Assembly: GCA_011037195.1 (NCBI GenBank)
Contig: JAAEAF010002514.1
Span: 31,776 to 95,775, forward strand
Direction: 5' to 3'
DNA from: Triatoma infestans
Lineage: Eukaryota > Arthropoda > Insecta > Hemiptera > Reduviidae
DNA length: 64,000 bases
Each line of letters opens with the position of its first letter. Within the stretch, counting starts at the first letter, position 1. This document shows positions 34,926 through 45,530 of the stretch, one piece after another. Below the pieces are notes generated by a model. That model was given only the letters and a program-made list of their open reading frames with translations, did not search any database and was not told where the DNA came from. The position numbers and the translations under genes were made by a program.

Positions 34926-35584
34926 AGAACTGTTTTTGTTAGGACCTAACTAGGTTAAGAGAGGTGTTGGTTACCTGAGTGGGAAAACACATATTTCGGT
35001 CTTTAAAGAGGCAAATTATCTCCCTAAAAATGGAAACATACAACACATGGGGATAAGTAACTTAAACTAGTTTTTTGAAGGAGATTTACTTAATCATTAA
35101 TTACCCATATTATGTTACTATTGTATTTATTTATTAATAACAGCGCGAAATAACATTGTGTCAGCCGTGGGGTACTGTGAAATAGTTACTGACAAGAAAT
35201 GATAAAATACGAGCTGAATTATCGTAAATAAAGTATCTATTAAAGTATAGATAAAATAATATGTTGTTGAACAATCAATCTCTATTAGCAGGTTTTTGGT
35301 AATTACGCATTCCATTTCACTTTCACCTTTCATAATTCACACACACCATCCACGCATGCATGTATACTTAAATATGGGTTCTTTATATGCCTAAATATAT
35401 CAAGTCCAAACGAGCTTAAATACAGACTTTTATAAATATATTATTGAAAAATTATATGTGTGTTATCTAACCTTAATCTAACATACACTCCACATTAACA
35501 TTTTATTTTCTCGACTTGCATACATTATTCACATATGTACAACTTAAAGACAATAATGATTCGTATGTAGAGACTTAAAAGTGA
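34926..35584. other. no gene seen
   Basis: AT-rich spacer; nothing recognised. Confidence 0.45.
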
Positions 35585-35940
35585 GTGTATCAACTAAATT
35601 TGCTCTGTGCAAATCTATGTTATCACACTGTTTGGCAAAAAAACATCCTGATGATGGGCGAACGCACGAAACCGGTCGATGACCACAAAAAGAACCAGGC
35701 TATCACGGAAAATAGCTCTGATGCTTTTCAGCTCTGCGGAACCAACTGCAACTCAAAAGAAAATTGTTTATATACTGTTTTCGAGAAAATCGGGGGGGAA
35801 AAACTGAAAAATCCATTCAAGCAAAATGGTACTTCCGGTTAAGGAATTACAAAATGAAACCTTTTTCGCCCAAAATCGGTCGATGACCACAAAAAAGAAG
35901 CAGGCTATCACGGAAAATATTTCTGATGATTTTCTTTTGA
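35585..35940 (+). repeat. repeat shared with 7.7 and 34.1-34.9 kb
   Basis: Contains TGTTATCACACTGTTTGGC, CATCCTGATGATGGGCGAAC, GCACGAAACCGGTCGATGAC, then GCTATCACGGAAAATAGCTC and a CR-like end (AATGGTACTTCCGGTTAAGG). The segment CGGTCGATGACCACAAAAAA plus CAGGCTATCACGGAAAATAT is repeated at 35878-35930, so the block is partly duplicated in tandem. Confidence 0.62.
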
Positions 35941-36588
35941 CTTTGTACATAACCACCTACAGTGTCCCATTTTTATTTGGATTTTTTTTTTTTAAAGTGT
36001 TTTTTTTGGGAGGGACTGGCTGGCAGAGTGAGAAGCTTGTATTCAACCACTCACGAGCAGTACATTCGCGCGCTTGGATATGCTGTAAAAGTAATGGCGT
36101 TCATTCATATTGTAGCCCCTCTCAGACTACTGTTGCAATATATATTCAGCCACGCTGTCCTGTCTCGTTTCAGACAAGTTCTCATCTTGTAGAAGACGTA
36201 AGCTAAGCTCCATGAACTAGGCTCATAATAAAATATTGTTTTTATTGTGTTATTTATTATTAATCTACCTTCTCTTCCTTCATCCCTCTTTTGGACGGCG
36301 TGGTGAGCCCTGTCGTTCGTTAACTTTACTTTTCGAACGAGCGGGATGGGCTCTGTTCGTCCTTCCCTTCCTACTCTTCCTACCTTCCTAGTAAAGGTAG
36401 AATTGACAAGAAAGATTTCTCTCTTCTGTCATTCACACACTATAATGGATATGAGAAAGGTAGTAGTTGGTTGCTGACTCGTTGTAACTGCTATATAAAC
36501 TGTTGAAAGACTGTCAACTGTAGGGCCAGTGCTCTGTTTAAACAGAGTCTGCCACTCTAATCTGGCCTAAGTAGAGAAAGACTCTCAA

Positions 36589-36590
<2 letters not shown>
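35941..36590. other. no gene seen
   Basis: Contains an AATAAA-bearing segment near 36225-36240 and TATA-like sites that could be LTR remnants, but no partner or boundary supports this. Open frames here are unconvincing. Confidence 0.4.

Positions 36591-36664
<74 letters not shown>
36591..36664 (+). repeat. compound (TG)n(TC)n microsatellite
   Basis: About 15 TG units at 36591-36620 run directly into about 22 TC units. It is not part of a CR copy, unlike most TG tracts in the window. The open frames across it are artefacts. Confidence 0.95.
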
Positions 36665-36665
<1 letters not shown>

Positions 36666-39215
36666 ATCTAAAGCAGGTATCTCCTCTCTTCGGATCCAAT
36701 TACAACACCATACAGTGCCATAGTTTGTTATATCCCGATGTGGATCAAAATCTAACACACAGACAACAACCACAATAAGCCTCACAAATATAATATCCTT
36801 GTGAGGATTTATGGAATAAATGAGATTTAATTATTATGGGAAAAGCATGCTATTATTTACACACTACATTTTTAGTATTCATTGCAGGGGGGGGGGATAA
36901 GATTTGAAAGATTTTATTCCTTTAACTCATACACATACATTAGATTTGTAGTATCCCTTATGGGATTAAGTTGTAAGATGAAAAATAACAAGCTCCTTCT
37001 ATTTTTTTTTTTTTTTACATTACTTTTTCTGGGATCCCTTATATATGGGAATAAGATTTGAGAGGTTTTTAATATACTTCCCTACAATATTTTTCATTAC
37101 ACATTTGGGCTCATGAAATCATTAAATTTAGATTCTATTTTAATTTCTCTTAAGTGAATTCTGGAGAACTTTTCTTCTAAAAGGACATAAAGTAAATATT
37201 TAAATGTGCTATAAGAGTTTCAAATTGTGAAAAATGAAAAAAAGCAAAATATTAGATGAGTTATTTCATAACAGAAACATTTTCTTACCAAATAAATATT
37301 TACCTCTTAAAATTTATTATATAAATAAATAAACTAATGCGATTTGTAGCACCCTGTGAGATATAATCTTCTTATATCAAACACACCAACAACCAACAAA
37401 ACTAATTCATTCCGCTTGGTTAGATTGTCCTTACAAGTGATGAGTTGTAATAAAGTGGCTAACAATTTATTAAATTTAGGAATATTTAATTGAATTGTAT
37501 CTGCTACTTTACATTGATCGTGTTCCATTAAATCAACAATAATGCGCTTAAAATATTTTCTAACAATTTCTACAAATCTCCATTTAAATTATGAAAACTG
37601 CAGGATGAGAAAATTGATATCCTAGACAGATGTTTTCATTCTGGACTTGGTTTTTGTTCTTTTTTTAAAAAGAAATTTAGTCATTAAGAGTAGTACCTGT
37701 AATAGCAAGAGAGAATTACATCAGCAAGATAGAGCAGTCAGACGAGAGAATTAAGAGAGAAAAGACAGACCCTCTCTGGTACTCTCTGACTTAAGCAGGC
37801 TAGAGTGGGAGAACCTGTATATAAGCCAGTGAAAGATCTATCTATCTACCTATCAGATTCAACCATATACATCGCATCGTGTCATAACTCTACTCTCACC
37901 CTTTATTCTATAAAATCATTACAAGCCCAGTGTAGTTTGTGTAAACTTATTGCTATATTATAACAGTGTCTTCATATCTCGTCTAATTAATCAACCCCAA
38001 TTTCTCTCCTCATCAACTCCATTATAGTACCATAAAGAACCCACTGATTTTGTTAAATCAGAAACTATGTTTTACTTCTTCTACAAAGTAGTTTTTGAGA
38101 TTCAACCATTAAGAAACTACTAATACAAATCAATATAGTATACTAACTACTAATACAATAAGGAATTGCGTCAGTTTATATAAAACGACTGGTTTTACAT
38201 GAATATATTAATTGAACTGACCAAATTTCTCAAGAATCGATATCCACTGTAAAACTTATTGGTCCAAATATTAACGCTTTATATATTATAATATAAACAT
38301 TTATTTCGACATCGAAACATTTATTACGAAAGAATTTGAGAATTTCGTAATATCACATTACTACCTCTTACAGTAATATGGAAAAATGAAAATTCACTTC
38401 AAGTTTTAGTTCTTTAAGTCTTTATATTAATGAAATCAAAAGACTTTATATTTCTTGATCTTCAGCTCTTGGTCCATATTAATAAAACACGTGGCATAAT
38501 ATTTACCAAGAAGAAGAATAATTTGAGAAGCAAATAATAATAGAAATAATAAGGTACCATCTTAGAAAAGAAAATAAATATAATTTTCCCATAATAACTT
38601 TTGAAATATTAATAAACTGACTAATTTTGTAAAATAACTAATAAATTTTGGAAAATTCCAAAGCACACAATAGTTTTTTCAATGATTAGTTTATGTTGCT
38701 AAATTGTTTAGTTTGTGATGGATGCAAAAAATTATATTTTTATAAATTTATTTTAAAAATATTAGTAACGGCAAAAAAATTTGTAAGTTGGGTGGGAAAG
38801 GGTCAAAATGCAGGTACAGACACCGTTACAAGAGAGGTCGAAGAACTCGGCCACTCTTTGTCTTTTAACCCCGTTCTAGAAATCAAATATAAAGGAGAGG
38901 TGTTAAGTAATAAGAGGAGCATTATTTCATTTATCCATTATCATTCGTCTAAGGCAGTCCACTCTCTAAACTACAGTGCCAGCTATAAGTATTTTTAACA
39001 TTTGAGTATATTTAAGTGAAAGAATTTTTGTATATTTATAAGCCTTATACATTTATTACAATTAACTTGTAATTGTTATTCATATTATTCAATAATTCAA
39101 ATATAGTCAAATTATTTACTGTAAGCAGTGGTGACATCTTACTTATTTCTTATACTTCTCTTTTCTCTGTAGCATACACACTCATAAGCCCTTTCAATAA
39201 CGCTCACGCTTCACT
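36665..39215. other. no gene seen
   Basis: 2.5 kb of AT-rich DNA with a G-run near 36889-36897. The 101-codon frame 38693-38998 has no recognised domain and is Lys/Ser-rich by composition. 37690-38060 has LTR-like features (TATATAAG near 37815, and ATAAAGAACCCACT at the end, as in the two solo LTRs) but no second copy. Confidence 0.4.
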
Positions 39216-39395
39216 TTAGGCGCGGTGCACACTAAGAGGAAATGATATGCGATGCAACAAGTGATACGATATATGAACGATATGAACGGGACACGAACAT
39301 GTGACAAGCGTGAATATCGAGTTGAAGCGACAAAAATAGTGAAAACTTGTACGATAGCGATTCTGTGGCGACACCTATCGGTATCGTATCGGTAA

Positions 39396-40010
39396 GGCGC
39401 GGTGCACACTAAGGAGATACGATATGCGATTTAACATAATACAATAAATCGAGCGATGTAATTTTTTTATCTATACAACATTTCTTGTTCCCATCAGCGC
39501 GATACGATAAGAAAAGCGACATGAGGGTGACACGTTTTTGGGGTTATTTTCTAATCATGAGCTCGTCCGAAGAGAATGTTGTTGCAGTATACTGGTGGTT
39601 GCAGCAAAACGAACGAACTAGCAAGAAGAGAAAGTACTGGGTGCACCCGTATAATGTGAGGAACATAAAACATAGTTCGGCCGTTGTTTCTCGTGAACTG
39701 GCTCGACACGCAGAAAAATTTAAAGAAATATATATCCACAAGCAAGGATTGTAATCCACTAATTCTAGAAAGAAATCGTAGCAGTCGCGTCCTCTTGCGA
39801 GATATCGCGCAATACTTATTGCCTCCGAGACCACCACGCCGTGTTGCTCTTACCGATACGATACGATAGGTGCTGCCACAGAATCGCTATCGTACAAGTC
39901 GCTTCAACTCGATTTCACGTTTGTCACATGTTCATGTCCCGTTCATATCGTTTCATATATCGTATCACTTGTTGCATTGCATTTCGTATCTCCTTAATGT
40001 ACACCGCGCC
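39396..40010 (+). mobile_element. PIF/Harbinger-type element (inner copy)
   Basis: 615 bp with TIRs GGCGCGGTGCACACTAAGGA and the inverse ending TTAATGTACACCGCGCC. The flanking TAA at 39393-39395 and 40011-40013 is a 3-bp duplication. The target site is inside the outer copy: the unbroken site GTATCGGTAAGAGCAAC is visible in this inner copy itself (as its complement near 39845-39862). The element holds only the transposase N-terminus. Confidence 0.9.
39557..39754 (+). pseudogene. PIF/Harbinger transposase, N-terminal fragment
   Basis: 66 codons from ATG 39557: acidic/Ser start (MSSSEENVVAVYWWLQQNER), then KKRKYWVHPYNVRN and SRELARHAEKFKEIY. R+YWVHP followed by a short 'EF..L...L..D..KF..YFRMS'-type stretch is the conserved N-terminus of Harbinger transposases (DDE_Tnp_4 family, about 350-400 residues). 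All DDE catalytic segments are missing; the frame stops soon after. Confidence 0.72.
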
Positions 40011-40499
40011 TAAGAGCAACACGACGTGATGGTCTCGGAAGCGATTAGTATTGCGCGATATCTCGTGATAGCATCATGGGTGTCTCGCAAGAGGAAGCGT
40101 CTGCCATGATTTCTTTCGTTAAAATTAGTTGAAAACAATCCTTGCATGTGGAATTATATTTCTTTAAATTTTTTTGCATGTTGAGCCAATTCACGAGAAA
40201 GAATCACCGAACTATGTTTTATGTTCCTCACATTATACGGGTGCACCCAGTACTTTCTCTGCTTTCTAGTTCGTTCGTTTTACTGCAACCACCAGTATAC
40301 TGCAACAACATTCTCTTCGGACGAGCTCATGATTCGAAATAACCCCGAAAATGTGTCACCTTCATTTCGCTTTTCCTATCGTATCGCGCTGATAGGAACA
40401 AGAAATGTTCTATAGATAAAAAAAATCACTACCGTAAAAAAACTTTACTATATTATGTTAAATCGCACATCGTATCTCCTTAGTGTGCCCCGCGTCTTA

Positions 40500-41284
40500 C
40501 AAACAAAAACTACACTCAACCAAATAAATATATCACAAGTTCATTTGAACCATTTGGTCATTTTTTTTTTATATCTCAAAAATTATTATTATTTTTATGC
40601 CTTGAAAAAAATAATATATTTTTTGAAATGTTAGTAAAATTATAGTACTTCTAATTTCTAAGCCCGTACATCATTATTTCTATTCTACTTCATTGAGAAC
40701 AGTCAATATTTTTTTAAAACGTAATTTAAAAAAGGATAAAATTAATCGATAGTTCCACAGTGACCTTGAAAGAACTAGGATACCTAGACTCCTTATAATA
40801 TGTTTATTAGACAGTTACTGTCTACCATCCCTATTGATAACTTTAAATTTAGTTTTCTTTCATGAATACAAATAAAGTACCAACATTGCATATGGAAGGA
40901 AAATCTGGTGATATATAATTTTAAAGAAAAGAGCTCTTCATGTAAATTTTCACAACTTTAGTTTTTTTTTTTTTTTTTATATATATACTGAAAATGGGAA
41001 GTGGGACCGGACGAAAGAAAGGGGTATACTTTTGTGTGTTTGTTTAGGAAAATTGGAAACACAATTGGGTTAATTATGTGCTATCCAACTGATTGAATTA
41101 AGGCCAATATATAAAATGAACATCATGGGGAATAATTTGGTTGATCGTTTCTAAACAATTCCACCGCTAGAAATTATTCCATTTGGTTAATTAAACTTAT
41201 AAATTTTCGAACTTTCTACATTCTAACAAACAACAATTTTAACAAAGATATAATCATTTTAAAAAATAATAAATATTATTCATC
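40500..41284. other. no gene seen
   Basis: AT-rich spacer with T-runs near 40961-40979; nothing recognised. Confidence 0.5.
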
Positions 41285-41708
41285 AGCAAATCGACGTAAT
41301 TAGAAAAATAGTAAGAATAATGAGTAGGTTGCGGTCAGGTCATGCGATATGTGGGAAATACATAGGATAGGGAAAAGAAGAACCGAAATGTGCGAAAGTT
41401 GCCACGTGCTAGACGACATCCAGCATGTATTTATGACGTGTTCAAAGTACAACAGTCACAGAAAACTACTATTTGATCAATTATACGACATATTGGACTC
41501 TCCATTTAATTTCAATTTAATAGTACATAATACGTATAACGTAAACTTAGGTAAATAACGTTAACATAAGTAAATAGTACGTATAACTGTCACTTACAAA
41601 GCCTTAGACAGTTTTATAAGAAAAAGCAACTTAAAAATTTAAAGGATAGAGAAATCTGTTTAAAATATTAGTGGCTGTGTGGTTGCAGACCCAATGCAAA
41701 AAAAAAAT
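41285..41708 (+). pseudogene. RNase H-type LINE 3' tail, poly(A)
   Basis: Near 41319-41560 it reads MSRLRSGHA, then IHRIGKRRTEMCESCHVLDD and IQHVFMTCSKYN, the CxxC-H-C finger of the same family as the element at 23.9-25.0 kb (CPSCEV...HLVMTCSKH). The 3' end ATTAGTGGCTGTGTGGTTGC is followed by A-rich sequence at 41698-41707. Only about 420 bp remain. Confidence 0.68.
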
Positions 41709-41866
41709 ATTTGTAATTAATATTAAATTAAATTAATAAATTGGTTAATGATTACGATAAAAAAGCAATTATTTTTTTTTATTTGGAATATGCAGATTCT
41801 GTTTCAAACTATTCACAGGGCAGCCTCTGGTTACTTGTCATACATTTTAGAAATATCTGAATTTTT

Positions 41867-43486
41867 ACTTCCTCTTAATCTTAGTAAAATAAAATATTGT
41901 AATCATGCCAAATTTTTTGTTATCGAGTTTTCACCGGAAATATCCGTTTTGATGTCCCTAGAGTTCAAAAAGTCTGGAGTGAAATATTCACAACTTTCTC
42001 TTACTCCAGTTCTCAAAATTATAATTGACAAATTTTATATTTTGTGCACCAAATTTAATGAAATTCATCGAAAACTGAAAAAAAAAACTTCAGTAAAGGC
42101 GCACTTCCGCTTTACTAATTTTCTTGAAACTCGAAATTTTGGCCATCTATTCATTTCTAAATAATTTTGTTTAGATGATAGAATTGTATAATTAACTACG
42201 GATAGCAGTTTATATAAAAGCATAACACCATCCCTCCTCTAAAAGTGCCCTTAACTGAATTTTTCCAGAGAAATGTTGTAAATAAAAGTTGTAGATCTTT
42301 GTATGTGTCGTTTATACAAGAGTTTCAAGAAAATCGTAGGAGCAATTTTTGAGGGAAGGGAAACAAAGTAAAAAAAACCTTTTAGTAAAATGGTACTTCC
42401 GGTTGAGGAATTTTGACTTATAACGTACTGTCAGGTCCCATGGCGATACCTAAACGGGATATCAAGTTTTTGAGCTATGCTGTTCACATACGCACACACA
42501 TTCACACACATACAGACCAAAAAAAAAAACACCTTTTTGGACTCAGCGAACCTCAAAACCGATATTTCCGGTGAAAACTCGATATCAAAAATTTGACATG
42601 ATTACAATATTTTATTTTACTAAGAGTAAGAGAAAGTGAAAAGTGGTTTTTAAAAATGGTCTGTAAGTATGTGTATGTGAACAGCACAGCTCAAAAACGA
42701 AAAATCATAGAAAGTTGTTCAAACTTGATATTCCGTTTAGGTATCACCATCTGTCAAAATTCCTCAACTGGAAGTACCACTGTACTAGTTGTTTTTTTTT
42801 TTTACTATTTTGCGATTTTCTCAAAAATGGCTCCGACGATTTTCATGAACCGAGTTATATCAACTATACATACAAACAGCTACTACTTTTATTTGGAACA
42901 TTTCTCCGGGAAAATTCATTTAAGGACAGTGTTGGGGGAGGCGTAGAGTTAGGTTTCCATCTAAAGTGCTATTTCAGTTTACTATACAATTCTATCATCA
43001 AAATAATATTAATTCGAATTAATGTGTTGTTGAAAAAATTGAATGACCGGAAGTGCATTTTTACTGAAATGTACTTTTCAGTTTTCCAGTATTTTTTCGA
43101 AACGGCTCTCCAACGATTTTCTTTAAAGTTGGAATGTGTACTATACATATAAAGAACTACAACTTTTATTTGAAACATTTCTCCTGATAATATCATTTAA
43201 TGGGGGGGCTTTTGGGAAAGGGAGGGTTACGTTTTTCTCTAAGTGCTATTTTGGTTGATTTCACAATTCTAATATCCAAACAAAATTAATTAGAAATAAA
43301 TAGATGGTAAAAATTTCGTGTTTCAAAAAAATTAGTAAGCCGGAAGTGCGCTTTTACTGAACTTTTTTTTTCAGTTTTGCGACGAATTTCATTAAATGTG
43401 GTACACTAACTATAAAATTTGTCAATTATAATTGTGAGAACTGGAGTAAGAGAAAGCTGTATGAGTGTTTCACACCAGATTTTTGT
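41867..43486 (+). repeat. CR family copy hosting a second, inverted CR copy
   Basis: Plus-orientation copy. The head and first blocks run to 41973 (GAGTTCAAAAAGT). It is interrupted by 41974-42638 and resumes at 42639 with AAAAGTGGTTTTTAAAAATG. It continues through GTATCACCAT, CAACTGGAAGTACCACTGTA and modules, and ends GAACTGGAGTAAGAGAAAGC and CACACCAGA at about 43482. Confidence 0.85.
41974..42638 (-). repeat. CR family copy nested inside another CR copy
   Basis: 665-bp minus-orientation copy from CTGGAGTGAAATATTCACAA to CTAAGAGTAAGAGAAAGTG. The flanking AAAAGT occurs on both sides (41968-41973 and 42639-42644). The interrupted host sequence is continuous in other CR copies, so these junctions give the element's true ends. 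It has fewer modules than full copies. Confidence 0.87.
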
Positions 43487-43535
43487 TGTTTTGTTTTAAT
43501 TTAATGTGCGTCAACATGTATGGTCAACGTGAGGT
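43487..43535 (-). repeat. SINE 3'-end fragment
   Basis: TAATTTAATGTGCGTCAACA TGTATGGTCA resembles the 3' end of the tRNA-derived SINE at 17.96-18.0 kb (AAGCGCGTCAACATATATGG). Very short; tentative. Confidence 0.4.
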
Positions 43536-43619
43536 CAACATCTATATCAACGCCAGACACTCAGAAATATCAGAATTAAATGTCCTTATAAGTCGTCTCT
43601 TGTCGTATTAAATTTTTAA

Positions 43620-44315
43620 CTTTATTATTATTATTACTATTATTATTAATATTACCGGTACCTGATAGCGTGGGACCTAAGCCTATATGGCTTTTATCCC
43701 CCCGATGCCCCCCCCGTATCCCCTTAAATAACCTCCCCCGATGGCTTACCGGTCAATCTACAATATCCCAAGATATCCTTGAACTCCAACTCGCCCAGGC
43801 AATCCTGCGAGAGTAGTGCCCCCCCAAATACACGAAACCTAGTACCAGTGAAACGGGGACACTGACATAAATAGTGGTACACCGTTTCCCTGACAAAGGG
43901 ACTAGACGTCCTCCCTATGATAAACAAGTGGCTAGACACCCAAGTGTGTCCAGTCACTACCCCCACCAAGGTCCTCAGACCTGTCCTACTAGGAACAGAG
44001 ATACTCCGAAACTCCCTGCTTAATTCCTTTTATAAATCTTTTAGCTTGGAGGCACCCTGCGTGTCCCCCCCAGCATTCTCCAAGACTCTCATCTCCCAAA
44101 ATCTAATCTGTTTGTTCGCGAAACTCTTCGTGACGGCAAGGGCTGGTTCAGGACCACAAAATGGTAATGATGATCCCTCCCTAGCCAACTGATCCGCCCT
44201 CTCATTGCCCTCTATTCCCGCATGTCCGGGTATCCAATAGAGTCGCACCTTACCCTTCTGAGCCAAAGTATTAAGCCTTCTTCTACATTCTCCCTCTAGT
44301 TTCGAACTCCAAAAT
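43620..44315 (-). pseudogene. I-superfamily LINE tail, same family as 54.4 kb
   Basis: RNase H end at 44030-44266: KVRLYWIPGHAGIEGNERAD with the final catalytic Asp present, then FCGPEPALAVTKSFANKQIR. The finger part at 43724-43969 is HLFIIGRTSSPFVRETVYHY plus CQCPRFTGTRFRVFG. The CQNC pair seen in the 54.4-kb copy is deleted. The tail is (TAA)n near 43622-43648. Close relationship to 54403-55370 is plain from shared blocks; both are 5'-truncated. Confidence 0.75.
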
Positions 44316-44528
44316 TTTTAACAAGTCAACAATGTAGATATTTCTGTCAATACTTGCGACCTGTTTGTTAAAATTTGTCCAGTTGACTACCGATCTGTTG
44401 TAAATTGCATTTTGTGTATTGATTTACTAAATAAACACCATTATTATATATGACACAATATATATGTAAAAAACATGTATTTACGGAACTATTTTCAAAA
44501 TTTTCTTGAATTCTTCCGCCCCCTTTTT

Positions 44529-45530
44529 ACTTTCTCTTACTCCTAGTAAGAGGAAGTATTGTAATCGTGTCAATTTTCGATATCGAGTTTTCACCGGAAA
44601 TATCCGTTTTGAGGTCCCCTGAGTCCAAAAAAGTGGTTTTTAGCGAATGGTCTGGTTGTGTGTGTGGGTGTGTGGTGTGTGGGGGTGTGTCTGTGTGTGT
44701 GTATGTATGTGAACAGCATAGCTCAAAAACGAAAAATCGTAGAAAGTTCAAACTTGATATTACGTTTAGGTATCACCATGGGATCTGACGGTGCGTTATG
44801 TGTCAATATTCCTCAACCGGAAGTACCACTTTACTAGTTGTTTTTTTTACGTTTTTGCAATTTTCTCAAAAATGGCTCCGAAGATTTTCTTTAAACTTGC
44901 TATATCAACTACACATACAAAGAGCTACAACTTTTATTTGAAACATTTCTCCAGGAAAATTCATTTAAGGGCACTTCTGGGGGAGGGGTGGGGTTAGGTT
45001 TTCATCTTAACTGCTGTTTCAGTCTATTAGACAATTCTGTCATCTAAATAATGTTAATTAGAATTAAATATGTTGTTGAAATTCCGAGTTTGAAAAAAAA
45101 TAGATAACCGGAAGTGCGTTTTTACTGAAATATAATTTTCAGTTTTCTGGTATTTTCTCGAAAATGGCTCCAACGATTTTCTTTAAACCAGAGTTGTTAA
45201 CTATACATATAAAGAGCTACAACTTTTATTTGAAACTTTTCCCCTGATAAATTCATTTAAGGGGACTTTTGGGGGAGGAGGGGTTATGTTTTTCTTTAAA
45301 ATGCTATCACAGTTGATTATAAATTCTGTCATCCAAATTGAAATAACTAGAAATTAATATATGACCCAAATTCCAAGTTTCCAGGAAATTAGTAAACCGG
45401 ACAGTTTTACTGGACAGTGTTTTCAATTTTCGACGAATTTCATTAAATTTGGTACACTAACTATAAAATTTGTCAATTATAATTTTGAGTACTGGAGTAA
45501 GAGAAAGTTGTGTGAGTGTTTCACACCAGA
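44529..45530 (+). repeat. CR family copy, reference full-length form
   Basis: 1002 bp. Head ACTTTCTCTTACTCC (44529-44543) with an 8-bp stem hairpin at 44534-44552 (CTCTTACT/AGTAAGAG, loop CCT). Then GATATCGAGTTTTCACCGGA, a GT-rich microsatellite at 44656-44708, GAACAGCATAGCTCAAAAAC, GGTATCACCATGGGATCTGA, CAACCGGAAGTACCACTTTA, and modules from about 44860, about 45160 and a third partial. The inverted partner GGAGTAAGAGAAAGT is at 45494-45508. The tail has hairpin GTGTGA/TCACAC (45510-45526) and CAGA before a T-run. No open frame of note. Confidence 0.9.

Larger units (their letters stand above)
39219..40496 (-). mobile_element. PIF/Harbinger-type element (outer copy), interrupted by a copy of itself
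   Basis: The outer TIRs are GGCGCGGTGCACACTAAG at 39219 and the inverse (CCTTAGTGTGCCCCGCGTC) ending at 40496. They are flanked by TTA at 39216-39218 and 40497-40499, the 3-bp T(T/A)A duplication of PIF/Harbinger. Its two parts, 39219-39395 and 40014-40496, are contiguous in the inner copy's sequence. The transposase start lies on the minus strand from about 40330 and has a CAA-to-TAA stop at the WWLQ position. Without the insertion its length is about 660 bp, so it is a deletion derivative. Confidence 0.88.

Noticed and set aside
35985..36400. Possible LTR with AATAAA near 36228
   Set aside because: Boundaries and homologous copy not found.
37690..38060. LTR-like segment with TATATAAG and a final ATAAAGAACCCACT
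   Set aside because: No second copy, no terminal inverted repeat and no target duplication could be shown.
38693..38998. 101-codon plus frame
   Set aside because: No domain recognised; could be chance in AT-rich DNA.
41974..42638. Inverted CR pairs read as CRISPR-like or palindromic arrays
   Set aside because: Repeat units are hundreds of bases, mobile and diverged, with no regular spacers; this is a eukaryotic transposon pattern.
42656..43152. Overlapping open frames of 96 and 145 codons; similar frames at 8744, 11001, 28836, 31262, 44567, 45361, 52490 and 57242
   Set aside because: All fall inside CR copies, and the same DNA in other copies is interrupted by stops at different places. 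No conserved protein.
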